DNA of 9,853 bases from an uncultured Christensenellaceae bacterium. GTDB lineage: Bacteria > Bacillota > Clostridia > Christensenellales > Pumilibacteraceae. Location: assembly GCA_910588315.1 (NCBI GenBank), contig CAJUQF010000073.1, forward strand, positions 1 to 9,853. Direction: 5' to 3'. The notes beneath the pieces were generated by a model. The model saw only the letters and a list, made by a program, of their open reading frames with translations. It was not told where the DNA came from and ran no database searches. Position numbers and translations under genes: made by a program. Of the stretch, positions 1 through 5,322 are shown piece by piece (the stretch's first letter is position 1; the number at the start of each line of letters is the position of its first letter).

Positions 1-48
1 AATGATACCGGAGTTTTCGATACGCCGGACGACGAATATTATGATTGA
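1..48 (+). CDS. C-terminal tail of an unidentified upstream gene (partial)
   Basis: Frame 1 is open from the left edge to a TGA at 46-48 and encodes the acidic tail NDTGVFDTPDDEYYD. The tail ends inside the ribosome binding site of the next gene, as expected for tightly packed genes in one operon. It is too short to assign to a family. The reading could also be a chance open frame, because only 15 codons are visible. If real, the upstream gene is probably co-transcribed with the P1-family peptidase. Confidence 0.35.
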   Translation, partial: NDTGVFDTPDDEYYD

Positions 49-59
49 AGGAGATATAC

Positions 60-968
60 ATGAAATTTAATGTCTCGATCCCCGATGGGATAAAGATAGG
101 ACACGCACACGACGAATATACGGGCGTAACCTGTATTCTTGCGGACGGCGCCGTCGGCGGTGTGTCGGTGCGCGGCGGCGCGCCGGGTACGCGCGAGACC
201 GATATGCTTGCCGCCGAGAAGTCGCAGGGGCATGTCGACGCGATCGTGCTGTCCGGCGGTTCGGCGTACGGCTTGGAAGCATCGTGCGGCGTAATGCAAT
301 ATCTTTCCGAGCGCGGCGTAGGGTTTGCCGTGGGCGATAAAGTTGTCCCGCTCGTAGCGCAGGCGATACTGTACGATCTCAATACGCCCGGCGAGTATCA
401 TTATCCCGATAAAAGTATGGGTTACGAAGCGGCTAAAAACGCGTCTTCCTATGTCGAGTTCGGCGCAGTAGGCGCGGGCAGGGGCGCTACTGTCGGCAAA
501 ATCCTCGGTGCGCAGAGCGCGGCGAAAAGCGGTATCGGCGGAGCGACTTATAATTTCGGCGATGTGTTCGTCACGGCTATAATAGCAGTGAATGCGCTCG
601 GCGACGTGTACGACAGAAAGACCGGCAATATATTGTCCGGTGCGAAACTTCCTGACGGTAAGTATTTGAACACCGTCGATGCGCTTACGAGCGGAGCATT
701 GCTTCAAATGCTTAAGATGAGATCGGGAACGAATACGACTGTCGGTTGCATCATGACAAACGCGAAACTCGATAAAACGCAGGTCAATAAGCTTGCGGCA
801 GTCGCACACGACGGACTTGCGCTGTCTATTCGGCCCGTTCATACCGATGCCGACGGCGACACGTTGTTTGCGCTTGCCAAAGGCGATAAGACTTGCGATA
901 TGAATATCCTGATGACGCTTGCCGTAGAGGCTGCGGCTCAAGCCGTGGAAAACGCGGTCAAGTTATGA
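60..968 (+). CDS. P1-family peptidase (S58, DmpA/NylC-like self-cleaving N-terminal nucleophile hydrolase)
   Basis: This 302-residue protein has the hallmarks of the DmpA/NylC family: GGVSVRGGAPGTRETD near residues 33-48, LSGGSAYGLEA at 64-74 and GAGRGATVGK at 138-147. Family members mature by cutting their own chain and use the freed N-terminal Ser or Thr as nucleophile. The matching site here is GTNTTVG, so cleavage is predicted between Asn225 and Thr226, giving alpha and beta chains of about 225 and 77 residues. Known members include aminopeptidases, some specific for N-terminal beta-amino acids, and nylon-oligomer hydrolases; the substrate here cannot be deduced. No signal peptide is seen, so it is probably cytoplasmic. 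ATG at 60 is chosen over an in-frame TTG at 45 because AAGGAG at 48-53 lies 6 bases before it. The stop overlaps the next start (ATGA), implying translational coupling to the AcpS-like gene. Confidence 0.9.
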   Translation: MKFNVSIPDGIKIGHAHDEYTGVTCILADGAVGGVSVRGGAPGTRETDMLAAEKSQGHVDAIVLSGGSAYGLEASCGVMQYLSERGVGFAVGDKVVPLVAQAILYDLNTPGEYHYPDKSMGYEAAKNASSYVEFGAVGAGRGATVGKILGAQSAAKSGIGGATYNFGDVFVTAIIAVNALGDVYDRKTGNILSGAKLPDGKYLNTVDALTSGALLQMLKMRSGTNTTVGCIMTNAKLDKTQVNKLAAVAHDGLALSIRPVHTDADGDTLFALAKGDKTCDMNILMTLAVEAAAQAVENAVKL

Positions 969-1330
969 TAGGAATACACACTTTATCCGTATCGAAGTTC
1001 GGTGCGGAAATGCAATGCGGCGAACATGCCGACGCGTTTACAAAAAGCGAGCGCGCATACTGCGACGGCAAGCCGCGCCCGTTTGAAAGTTACGCCGGGC
1101 TTATGTGCGCCAAGCACGCCGTTATAAAGGCTTTGCGGGCTTGCGGTATCGTCGATATAAAGCTTTGCGATGTGGAAATAACTCATTCGATCGGCGGCGC
1201 TCCGTGCGTCGTACCGTGCGGCGCAGCAGAAGGATCGTTTTTCGGTACTGACGTGTCGATCTCGGTTTCGCATGACGGGGATCTGGCAATAGCCGCATGT
1301 ATCGCGGAAAAAGTTAACAATGCGCAATAG
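965..1330 (+). CDS. acpS: AcpS-like 4'-phosphopantetheinyl transferase with altered metal site
   Basis: The 121-residue protein matches holo-ACP synthase in length and motif order: MIGIHTLSVSKF at the N-terminus, ESYAGLMCAKHAVIKAL at 41-57, DVEI at 69-72 and VSISVSHDGDLAIA at 97-110. AcpS moves 4'-phosphopantetheine from CoA to a serine of acyl carrier protein, using a divalent metal held by the Asp of the GxD motif and the Glu of KEA (Asp8 and Glu58 in B. subtilis). Here both are histidine (His5 and His51), AGR reads AGL, and the usual GKP reads GAP. The fold assignment is firm but normal catalysis is doubtful. ATG at 965 is chosen because it places the IGI motif at the true N-terminus and overlaps the preceding stop by 4 bases; an upstream in-frame start at 893 would add unrelated residues inside the peptidase gene. 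The nnr gene follows after 12 bases. Confidence 0.85.
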   Translation: MIGIHTLSVSKFGAEMQCGEHADAFTKSERAYCDGKPRPFESYAGLMCAKHAVIKALRACGIVDIKLCDVEITHSIGGAPCVVPCGAAEGSFFGTDVSISVSHDGDLAIAACIAEKVNNAQ

Positions 1331-1342
1331 AGGATATGTATT

Positions 1343-2797
1343 ATGAAGAACGTATTGACGGCGGAACAGGTCAGAGCGGCGGAATCTGTCGTTATGAAAA
1401 CTGGAGTAAATGAAATATTCTTGCGTTTGAACGCCGCGCTCGCCGTAGCGGACGATATTTATCCGCGCGCTAAAAGCGCAAAACGAACGGCGGTGTTTTG
1501 CGGCGTCGGCGGCAACGGTTATGACGGCATACTTATAGCGTGCAGACTTAAAAAATCCGGTTGCGCAGTGAGCGCTTATTTGGTCGGTGATATTGCCAAG
1601 TTCGACAAAACGGCGATAGCTTATGCCGAAAACGAAAACCTGAATATGTATTCCGCTGTCGATTATAAAGGAGATGCGGACTGTATCATCGACGCTATAT
1701 TCGGGATAGGGCTTAACAGGGAGATAACAGGCGAAACAAAAACGCTGATAGAAAAGTTGAACGCGCAGAAACACGCGTTTAAAGCGGCGGTGGATATTCC
1801 GTCCGGGCTTAACGCCGATAGCGGCGAGATCTTCGGCGTATGTTTCCGAGCGAACGTTACGATCACTTTTTCGTGTTATAAGATCGGCATGCTGTTTGAG
1901 AAAGGCAGGTCGGTGTGCGGAAGGATAATCGTTCGCGACGTGGGCGTAAAAACGGACTCGATCTTGCATGTGTGCGAGGACGACGATTTCGAGCCGTACG
2001 AGCGCGACAGGACGGCGCACAAGGGCACTTGCGGCAGAGTTTATATAATAGGCGGTTCGGGAAACATGATAGGCGCTCCCATGCTTGCGGGCGCCGCCGC
2101 GCATGCCGCGTATCTTAACGGCGCGGGTACTGTAACGGTTTGTCTTCCCGATATCCATAGAGTATCCGCTGCGGCGCGTGCGTCTATGGCGATGATGAAA
2201 TTTTTGCCGTCGGACGCGGACGGGTTTATTAAATTCGATAAGCACGCTCTCGACGATATAATATCGAAAGCAAGAGCGATCGATCTCGGCATTGGCATGG
2301 GCAGCGATCCGGAATTGAATAAAATCGTCGGATATCTGTGCGATAATTACGACGGCACGCTTGTACTCGACGCCGATGCGCTAAACGCTATAAAAAACGA
2401 TTACGGCTTTTTGAAATCGGCAAAACCGAAGATAATCGTAACGCCGCATGTCGGAGAGTTTGTGCGGCTTACAGGTAAAGCGGCGACGGTTGAAAATGCG
2501 ATAGCTTTCGCCCGGGAAAGCGGTGCGGTCACGGTCCTGAAGTCGGCAACTACGATAATTACGGACGGCAACGAAGTCAGATTGAATATTTCCGGCACGC
2601 CGGCTATGGCGAAGGGCGGAATGGGCGATACGCTCGGCGGTTGTATAACGGCGCTCTCTTGCAGTTTCGAGCCGTTTGACGCCGCGACCGTAGCATGTTA
2701 CCGTAACGGCATCGGCGCAGAACGAGCCGTGAGCTCATATGCCGAGCTTATGTTGACCGCCGGCGACGTATTGAAGTATGCCGACTACGAAGAGTGA
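1343..2797 (+). CDS. nnr: Bifunctional NAD(P)HX epimerase / ADP-dependent NAD(P)HX dehydratase
   Basis: This 484-residue two-domain protein repairs hydrated NADH and NADPH. The N-terminal YjeF-type epimerase domain (about 1-205) interconverts the R and S hydrates; it shows LTAEQVRAAE at 5-14, a phosphate-loop-like GVGGNGYDG at 54-62, IIDAIFGIGLNR at 115-126 and DIPSGLNADSG at 151-161. The C-terminal ribokinase-like domain (about 225-484) is the dehydratase that removes water using ADP or ATP; it shows HKGTCGRVYIIGGSG from 226, LDADALN at 342-348, TPHVGEF at 367-373 and AMAKGGMGDTLGG at 421-433, with Asp429 in the GxGD position. Length is typical of the fused form. The loop in the epimerase half differs from the usual GxGNNGGDG. 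AGAGGA at 1329-1334 precedes the ATG by 8 bases. It is the last gene of the cluster and is followed by a hairpin terminator. Confidence 0.95.
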   Translation: MKNVLTAEQVRAAESVVMKTGVNEIFLRLNAALAVADDIYPRAKSAKRTAVFCGVGGNGYDGILIACRLKKSGCAVSAYLVGDIAKFDKTAIAYAENENLNMYSAVDYKGDADCIIDAIFGIGLNREITGETKTLIEKLNAQKHAFKAAVDIPSGLNADSGEIFGVCFRANVTITFSCYKIGMLFEKGRSVCGRIIVRDVGVKTDSILHVCEDDDFEPYERDRTAHKGTCGRVYIIGGSGNMIGAPMLAGAAAHAAYLNGAGTVTVCLPDIHRVSAAARASMAMMKFLPSDADGFIKFDKHALDDIISKARAIDLGIGMGSDPELNKIVGYLCDNYDGTLVLDADALNAIKNDYGFLKSAKPKIIVTPHVGEFVRLTGKAATVENAIAFARESGAVTVLKSATTIITDGNEVRLNISGTPAMAKGGMGDTLGGCITALSCSFEPFDAATVACYRNGIGAERAVSSYAELMLTAGDVLKYADYEE

Positions 2798-2829
2798 TGC
2801 GATAGATTATTTACAGATCGTAATAAAAT

Positions 2830-2869
2830 GAAAACGGTTCGCAAAACAGAAAGCGAACCGTTTATATTT
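2830..2869. terminator. Bidirectional intrinsic terminator between nnr and mazF
   Basis: A perfect 11-base-pair stem, AAACGGTTCGC at 2832-2842 and GCGAACCGTTT at 2853-2863, encloses a 10-base loop. T-rich sequence follows on the plus strand (TTTATATTTA) and the A-rich flank at 2822-2831 gives a T-rich tail on the minus strand. It sits between the convergent ends of nnr and mazF, so it can serve both. The U-tracts are interrupted, so termination efficiency is uncertain. Confidence 0.85.
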
Positions 2870-2902
2870 AAGCGTGTATAACTTGCGGCGGGTATAGCGA
2901 AA

Positions 2903-3250
2903 TCATACAAAACCGAGCGATATGAGAGTTGCGCGTTCGACTTTACGCATAGCCACCGTGTCGAGTTCGCCGACTCTGCTTTTAAGCCGATGTTTATCCA
3001 GCGTTCTTAGCTGTTCCAACAGCACGACCGAATCTTTCGCAAGTCCGAATTGTCCTGCGTGAATTTCCACATGCGTGGGCAGTTTGGCTTTTGTTATCCT
3101 GCTTGTAACGGCGCATACTATTACGGTGGGCGAATACTTATTGCCGACGTCGTTTTGTATGATCAGAACAGGACGCACTCCGCCTTGCTCCGACCCTATG
3201 ACGGGGCTTAAGTCCGCATAATATATTTCTCCGCGCTTGTAAGCAGTCAC
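2903..3250 (-). CDS. mazF: MazF/EndoA-type endoribonuclease toxin
   Basis: The 115-residue product is a PemK/MazF-fold RNase that cleaves single-stranded mRNA at short sequence motifs and is held inactive by its antitoxin. It reads very like B. subtilis EndoA (NdoA): RGEIYYADLSP at 6-16, GSEQGGVRPVLIIQND at 19-34, GNKYSPTVIV at 36-45, LPTHVEI at 57-63, KDSVVLLEQLRTLDK at 72-86 and ISLGF near the end. Arg26 and Thr49 fall at the positions of the catalytic Arg and Thr of the family, so it looks active. The start is GTG at 3250: AAGGAG (minus strand, 3257-3262) lies 6 bases upstream, and this start aligns with known family N-termini. An in-frame start at 3325 would overlap the antitoxin gene. 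It lies 17 bases after the antitoxin stop and is probably translated from the same mRNA. Confidence 0.95.
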   Translation of the reverse strand: MTAYKRGEIYYADLSPVIGSEQGGVRPVLIIQNDVGNKYSPTVIVCAVTSRITKAKLPTHVEIHAGQFGLAKDSVVLLEQLRTLDKHRLKSRVGELDTVAMRKVERATLISLGFV

Positions 3251-3267
3251 AGCCTTCTCCTTTGCAA

Positions 3268-3471
3268 TTACAGATTCGCCCAATCGAGATTGATGTCGGC
3301 GCAATCGTCTATGCCCGACTTCCACAAATCGTTCTGTTCCATAATATGCGCGTCGATGACGTAACGTTTCAATAATTCCGTGATCAGTGCGGTAACCGTT
3401 ATATTACGCGTCGCGGCGTTGTTGACAAGCAGGGAATTCAAATTTTCATCCACCTCTATTTTATACTCCAT
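3268..3471 (-). CDS. mazE: MazE-like antitoxin of the mazF pair
   Basis: The 67-residue protein directly precedes mazF on the same strand. Its N-terminal half (KIEVDENLNSLL, then TVTALITELLKRYV at 25-38) has the strand-helix-helix pattern of ribbon-helix-helix antitoxins such as EndoAI. The acidic C-terminal part, including DDCADINLDWANL, resembles the tail that wraps around and blocks the MazF active site. Expected roles are toxin neutralisation and repression of its own promoter by DNA binding. It is shorter than B. subtilis EndoAI (over 90 residues). AGGAG (minus strand, 3479-3483) lies 7 bases before the ATG. Function rests mainly on position and the general pattern, because antitoxin sequences diverge quickly. 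Confidence 0.85.
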   Translation of the reverse strand: MEYKIEVDENLNSLLVNNAATRNITVTALITELLKRYVIDAHIMEQNDLWKSGIDDCADINLDWANL

Positions 3472-3494
3472 GAATTTTCTCCTATAAAAAAATA

Positions 3495-3523
3495 TTTATA
3501 CCGATAGTATCCAAATAAGTTTA
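3495..3523 (-). promoter_or_regulatory. Weak candidate promoter of mazEF
   Basis: Read on the minus strand, TAAACT (3518-3523) and TATAAA (3495-3500) are separated by 17 bases and would start transcription about 16-18 bases before the antitoxin ATG. The -35 box matches only half of the consensus. No better promoter was found in the AT-rich 3472-3667 stretch, which otherwise holds only an imperfect inverted repeat (TGCCGC at 3531-3536 and GCGGCA at 3562-3567). That repeat could be an operator or chance. Confidence 0.3.
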
Positions 3524-3668
3524 TATCCAATGCCGCCGTTAAAAGCTAAAACGAGCGGTATGCGGCACACATATTTATAGTTTGATCGAAGATATGGAAA
3601 TTATGTAAAATTTTCGGCATATTTCGACATTTGCATACTTCAAACAATGATATACATATAATGACAAA

Positions 3669-3694
3669 TAAAAAACCCCCGAACGAGTCGAGGG
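3669..3694 (-). terminator. Intrinsic terminator of the SecB-like gene
   Basis: On the minus strand a 7-pair stem (CCCTCGA with TCGGGGG, one G-T pair; plus-strand arms 3676-3682 and 3688-3694) with a 5-base loop is followed at once by TTTTTT (3670-3675). This is a textbook Rho-independent terminator, 33 bases past the stop codon at 3727. It separates this gene from mazEF on the same strand. Confidence 0.85.
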
Positions 3695-3726
3695 TCGATT
3701 TTCGATTATGTTGTATCTATCTGTAT

Positions 3727-4173
3727 TTATTCTGCGTTTGCCATTTTGGCGGCGATCCCGCAGTATACGGGCGGCGATACCATGGGGATACCGTTGGAAG
3801 CCTGCGTGAGCTGGGAAATAACGAGCGACATCGACGAGAATACGTTGCCGCAGAGCATATTGAAATCGGTCGCCGTGAACGAATGTAAAAGTTCGCGGAA
3901 ATCGATGTCCTGTCCGACGAATTCATCGTTAAGAGTGCGGCGGATAGTAAATACCGACGTGATCTCGAATACGCCTTCCGGCTCGAAATCCATTCTGCGC
4001 ACGACTTCGAACTCGACGGCGGCGCCGTCTTGCTTTTGGAAGAATACTTCGTCCTGAGTTCTGCCGCGGTAATTGACCTGCGGGCGGATCTGTAATCTGT
4101 CGAAAGTGGCTCTGCGCATTGTCGTTTGCATAGGTCCGTCTTTAAAAAGTTTGGCAATTTCTATTTTATCCAT
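3727..4173 (-). CDS. Hypothetical protein, possibly SecB-like fold
   Basis: The 148-residue protein is not recognised with certainty. After a short N-terminal lead it shows alternating hydrophobic strands (FDRLQIRPQVNYRG, then AAVEFEVVRRMDF, then VFEITSVFTIRRTL), an acidic linker, and a helix-loop region, NMLCGNVFSSMSLVISQLT, ending in GIPMVSPPVY. Four strands followed by a helix bearing IS.LT and a proline-rich turn is the pattern of SecB-like chaperones, including stand-alone Firmicutes members and those of toxin-antitoxin-chaperone systems. This is inference from pattern, not a clear homology. No signal peptide or membrane segment is seen. ATG at 4173 is preceded by GGAGG (minus strand, 4179-4183) 5 bases away; Met15 is an alternative start with a poorer ribosome site. 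The gene has its own strong promoter and terminator, so it is a single-gene unit upstream of mazEF. Confidence 0.8.
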   Translation of the reverse strand: MDKIEIAKLFKDGPMQTTMRRATFDRLQIRPQVNYRGRTQDEVFFQKQDGAAVEFEVVRRMDFEPEGVFEITSVFTIRRTLNDEFVGQDIDFRELLHSFTATDFNMLCGNVFSSMSLVISQLTQASNGIPMVSPPVYCGIAAKMANAE

Positions 4174-4207
4174 ATTTTCCTCCGAAAATAATTGCTTTCC
4201 GAATATC

Positions 4208-4236
4208 AGTATAAATCATTCTTCCCGAAATGTCAA
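4208..4236 (-). promoter_or_regulatory. SigA-type promoter of the SecB-like gene
   Basis: On the minus strand TTGACA (4231-4236) and TATACT (4208-4213) are separated by 17 bases: a perfect -35 box and a 5 of 6 match at -10. Transcription would begin near 4201, leaving a leader of about 28 bases that holds the GGAGG ribosome site. It points away from the promoter at 4309-4337. Confidence 0.85.
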
Positions 4237-4308
4237 TCATATTTTCACATAAGCGTTATTTTGCCGGAATAAATATGTTATAATATATTAATTCTAAATA
4301 TAGGCGAC

Positions 4309-4337
4309 TTGACAAGATAAGATAAATATAGTATAAT
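4309..4337 (+). promoter_or_regulatory. Consensus SigA promoter of the pfkB-dinB operon
   Basis: TTGACA (4309-4314) and TATAAT (4332-4337) are both perfect consensus hexamers with the ideal 17-base spacer. The start of transcription is expected near 4344, about 64 bases before the kinase ATG. No GAAC-N4-GTTC LexA box overlaps it. Such a promoter should be strong unless repressed. Confidence 0.92.
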
Positions 4338-4375
4338 CCTAAATGCTATTGCTTGATGTTGTGCTGCGTAAAGTT

Positions 4376-4389
4376 CGGCGAATGCGCCG
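4376..4389 (+). other. Small hairpin in the pfkB leader, just before the ribosome site
   Basis: CGGCG (4376-4380) pairs perfectly with CGCCG (4385-4389) around an AATG loop, 8 bases before the AGAGGTGA ribosome site at 4397-4404. It is close enough to affect ribosome access or mRNA stability. A 5-pair stem can arise by chance, and no riboswitch family is recognised in the 64-base leader. Confidence 0.35.
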
Positions 4390-4407
4390 CAAGTCGAGAG
4401 GTGAACG

Positions 4408-5322
4408 ATGAAGTTTTTTGTGTCGGGTCTTGTTAACGTGGAAACCAATCTGCGTATACGTTCTTTTCCCGTTACTTACTATCCGATTGATTATCCGTTT
4501 TTCGGAATAGAAACGTCTATTTCCGGCGTGGGTTACAACCTTGCCATGGCGGCAAAGACGCTTTCCGACGAAGTTACTTTTTGTTCTATTATCGGCAAGG
4601 ATGTAGAGGGCAGGCGTGCCGCACAGGCGCTTGACGACAGCGGGATATCGCGCAGATACGTTTTCGAGAATATCGACGCAACACCGGTATCCATAATACT
4701 TTACGAGCAGGGCGCAAACGGCAGGCGGCAGATATATTGCGATCTGAAAGATATTCAGGACAAGACGATAGATCCCGCGGAAGTTGCCGACGCGATCGCG
4801 GATTCCGATGTATGTATGCTTTGCAATACCAATTTCAACCGCGGACTATTGGCTGTTGCAAAAGCCGCAGGCAAGCCGATCGCTACCGACGTGCATGTTC
4901 TCAGCGACATACACGATCCGTTTAACAGTGATTTTATGAAATATGCGGATATCCTGTTTTTGAGCGACGAAGATCTCCCGACATTGCCGGAAGAGTTTTT
5001 GTCAAAACTCAAGACGGAATACGGCGCAAGAATAATCGCGATCGGATTGGGTAGCGACGGCGTGATTTTTTACGAGCGTGCCACGGACAGTATAATGCGC
5101 CTTCCCGCGGTCGGTATCGGCGGAGTTGTAAATACGGTCGGCGCCGGCGACGCTTTGTTCACAGCGTTCAATCATTATTATTTCCGCGGTTATGACGCAT
5201 TGGATGCCATGAAACGTGCAGAAATATTCGCCGCTCTTAAAATTCGGTTCGACGGCGGAGCGGTAGGTTTGGCTACGGAAGAACAGGTTGAAAAGGTTTA
5301 CGCAACTTACGAGTTCAAATGA
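4408..5322 (+). CDS. PfkB-family carbohydrate kinase
   Basis: The 304-residue protein has the ribokinase/PfkB fold, which phosphorylates a sugar or nucleoside hydroxyl with ATP. It shows the substrate-side motif SGVGYNLAMAAKTL at 39-52 with IIGKDVEGR at 61-69, the region GLGSDGVIFY at 213-222, and the signature GGVVNTVGAGDALFTAF at 238-254. Asp248 in GAGD is the expected catalytic base and GAG forms the anion hole. The usual Asp at the start of the DTxGAGD signature is Asn242 here. Residues 20-32 (PVTYYPIDYPFFG) should form the lid, but the substrate cannot be deduced; ribose, fructose derivatives and nucleosides are all possible. AGAGGTGA at 4397-4404 supports ATG at 4408. The stop overlaps the dinB start by 4 bases (ATGA), so the two are probably translationally coupled. 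Confidence 0.92.
   Translation: MKFFVSGLVNVETNLRIRSFPVTYYPIDYPFFGIETSISGVGYNLAMAAKTLSDEVTFCSIIGKDVEGRRAAQALDDSGISRRYVFENIDATPVSIILYEQGANGRRQIYCDLKDIQDKTIDPAEVADAIADSDVCMLCNTNFNRGLLAVAKAAGKPIATDVHVLSDIHDPFNSDFMKYADILFLSDEDLPTLPEEFLSKLKTEYGARIIAIGLGSDGVIFYERATDSIMRLPAVGIGGVVNTVGAGDALFTAFNHYYFRGYDALDAMKRAEIFAALKIRFDGGAVGLATEEQVEKVYATYEFK

Noticed and set aside
45..59. TTG start adding five residues to the P1 peptidase
   Set aside because: The extension is encoded by the ribosome binding site itself; ATG at 60 has an ideal AAGGAG upstream.
983..2245. Long open frame on the minus strand (420 codons) opposite acpS and nnr
   Set aside because: It is an antisense shadow of two clearly conserved genes, shows no recognisable domain, is rich in Arg, His and Tyr as antisense frames here are, and spans the acpS-nnr junction.
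3251..3325. N-terminal extension of MazF to 3325
   Set aside because: It would overlap the antitoxin gene, adds residues absent from the family, and lacks the AAGGAG that precedes GTG at 3250.
3631..3888. 85-codon plus-strand open frame across the terminator and the end of the SecB-like gene
   Set aside because: It has no ribosome site, crosses the minus-strand terminator and overlaps a better-supported gene.
4279..4284. TATAAT as an additional kinase promoter
   Set aside because: The best -35 at proper spacing (TTATTT at 4256-4261) is poor, and the consensus promoter 50 bases downstream explains transcription.
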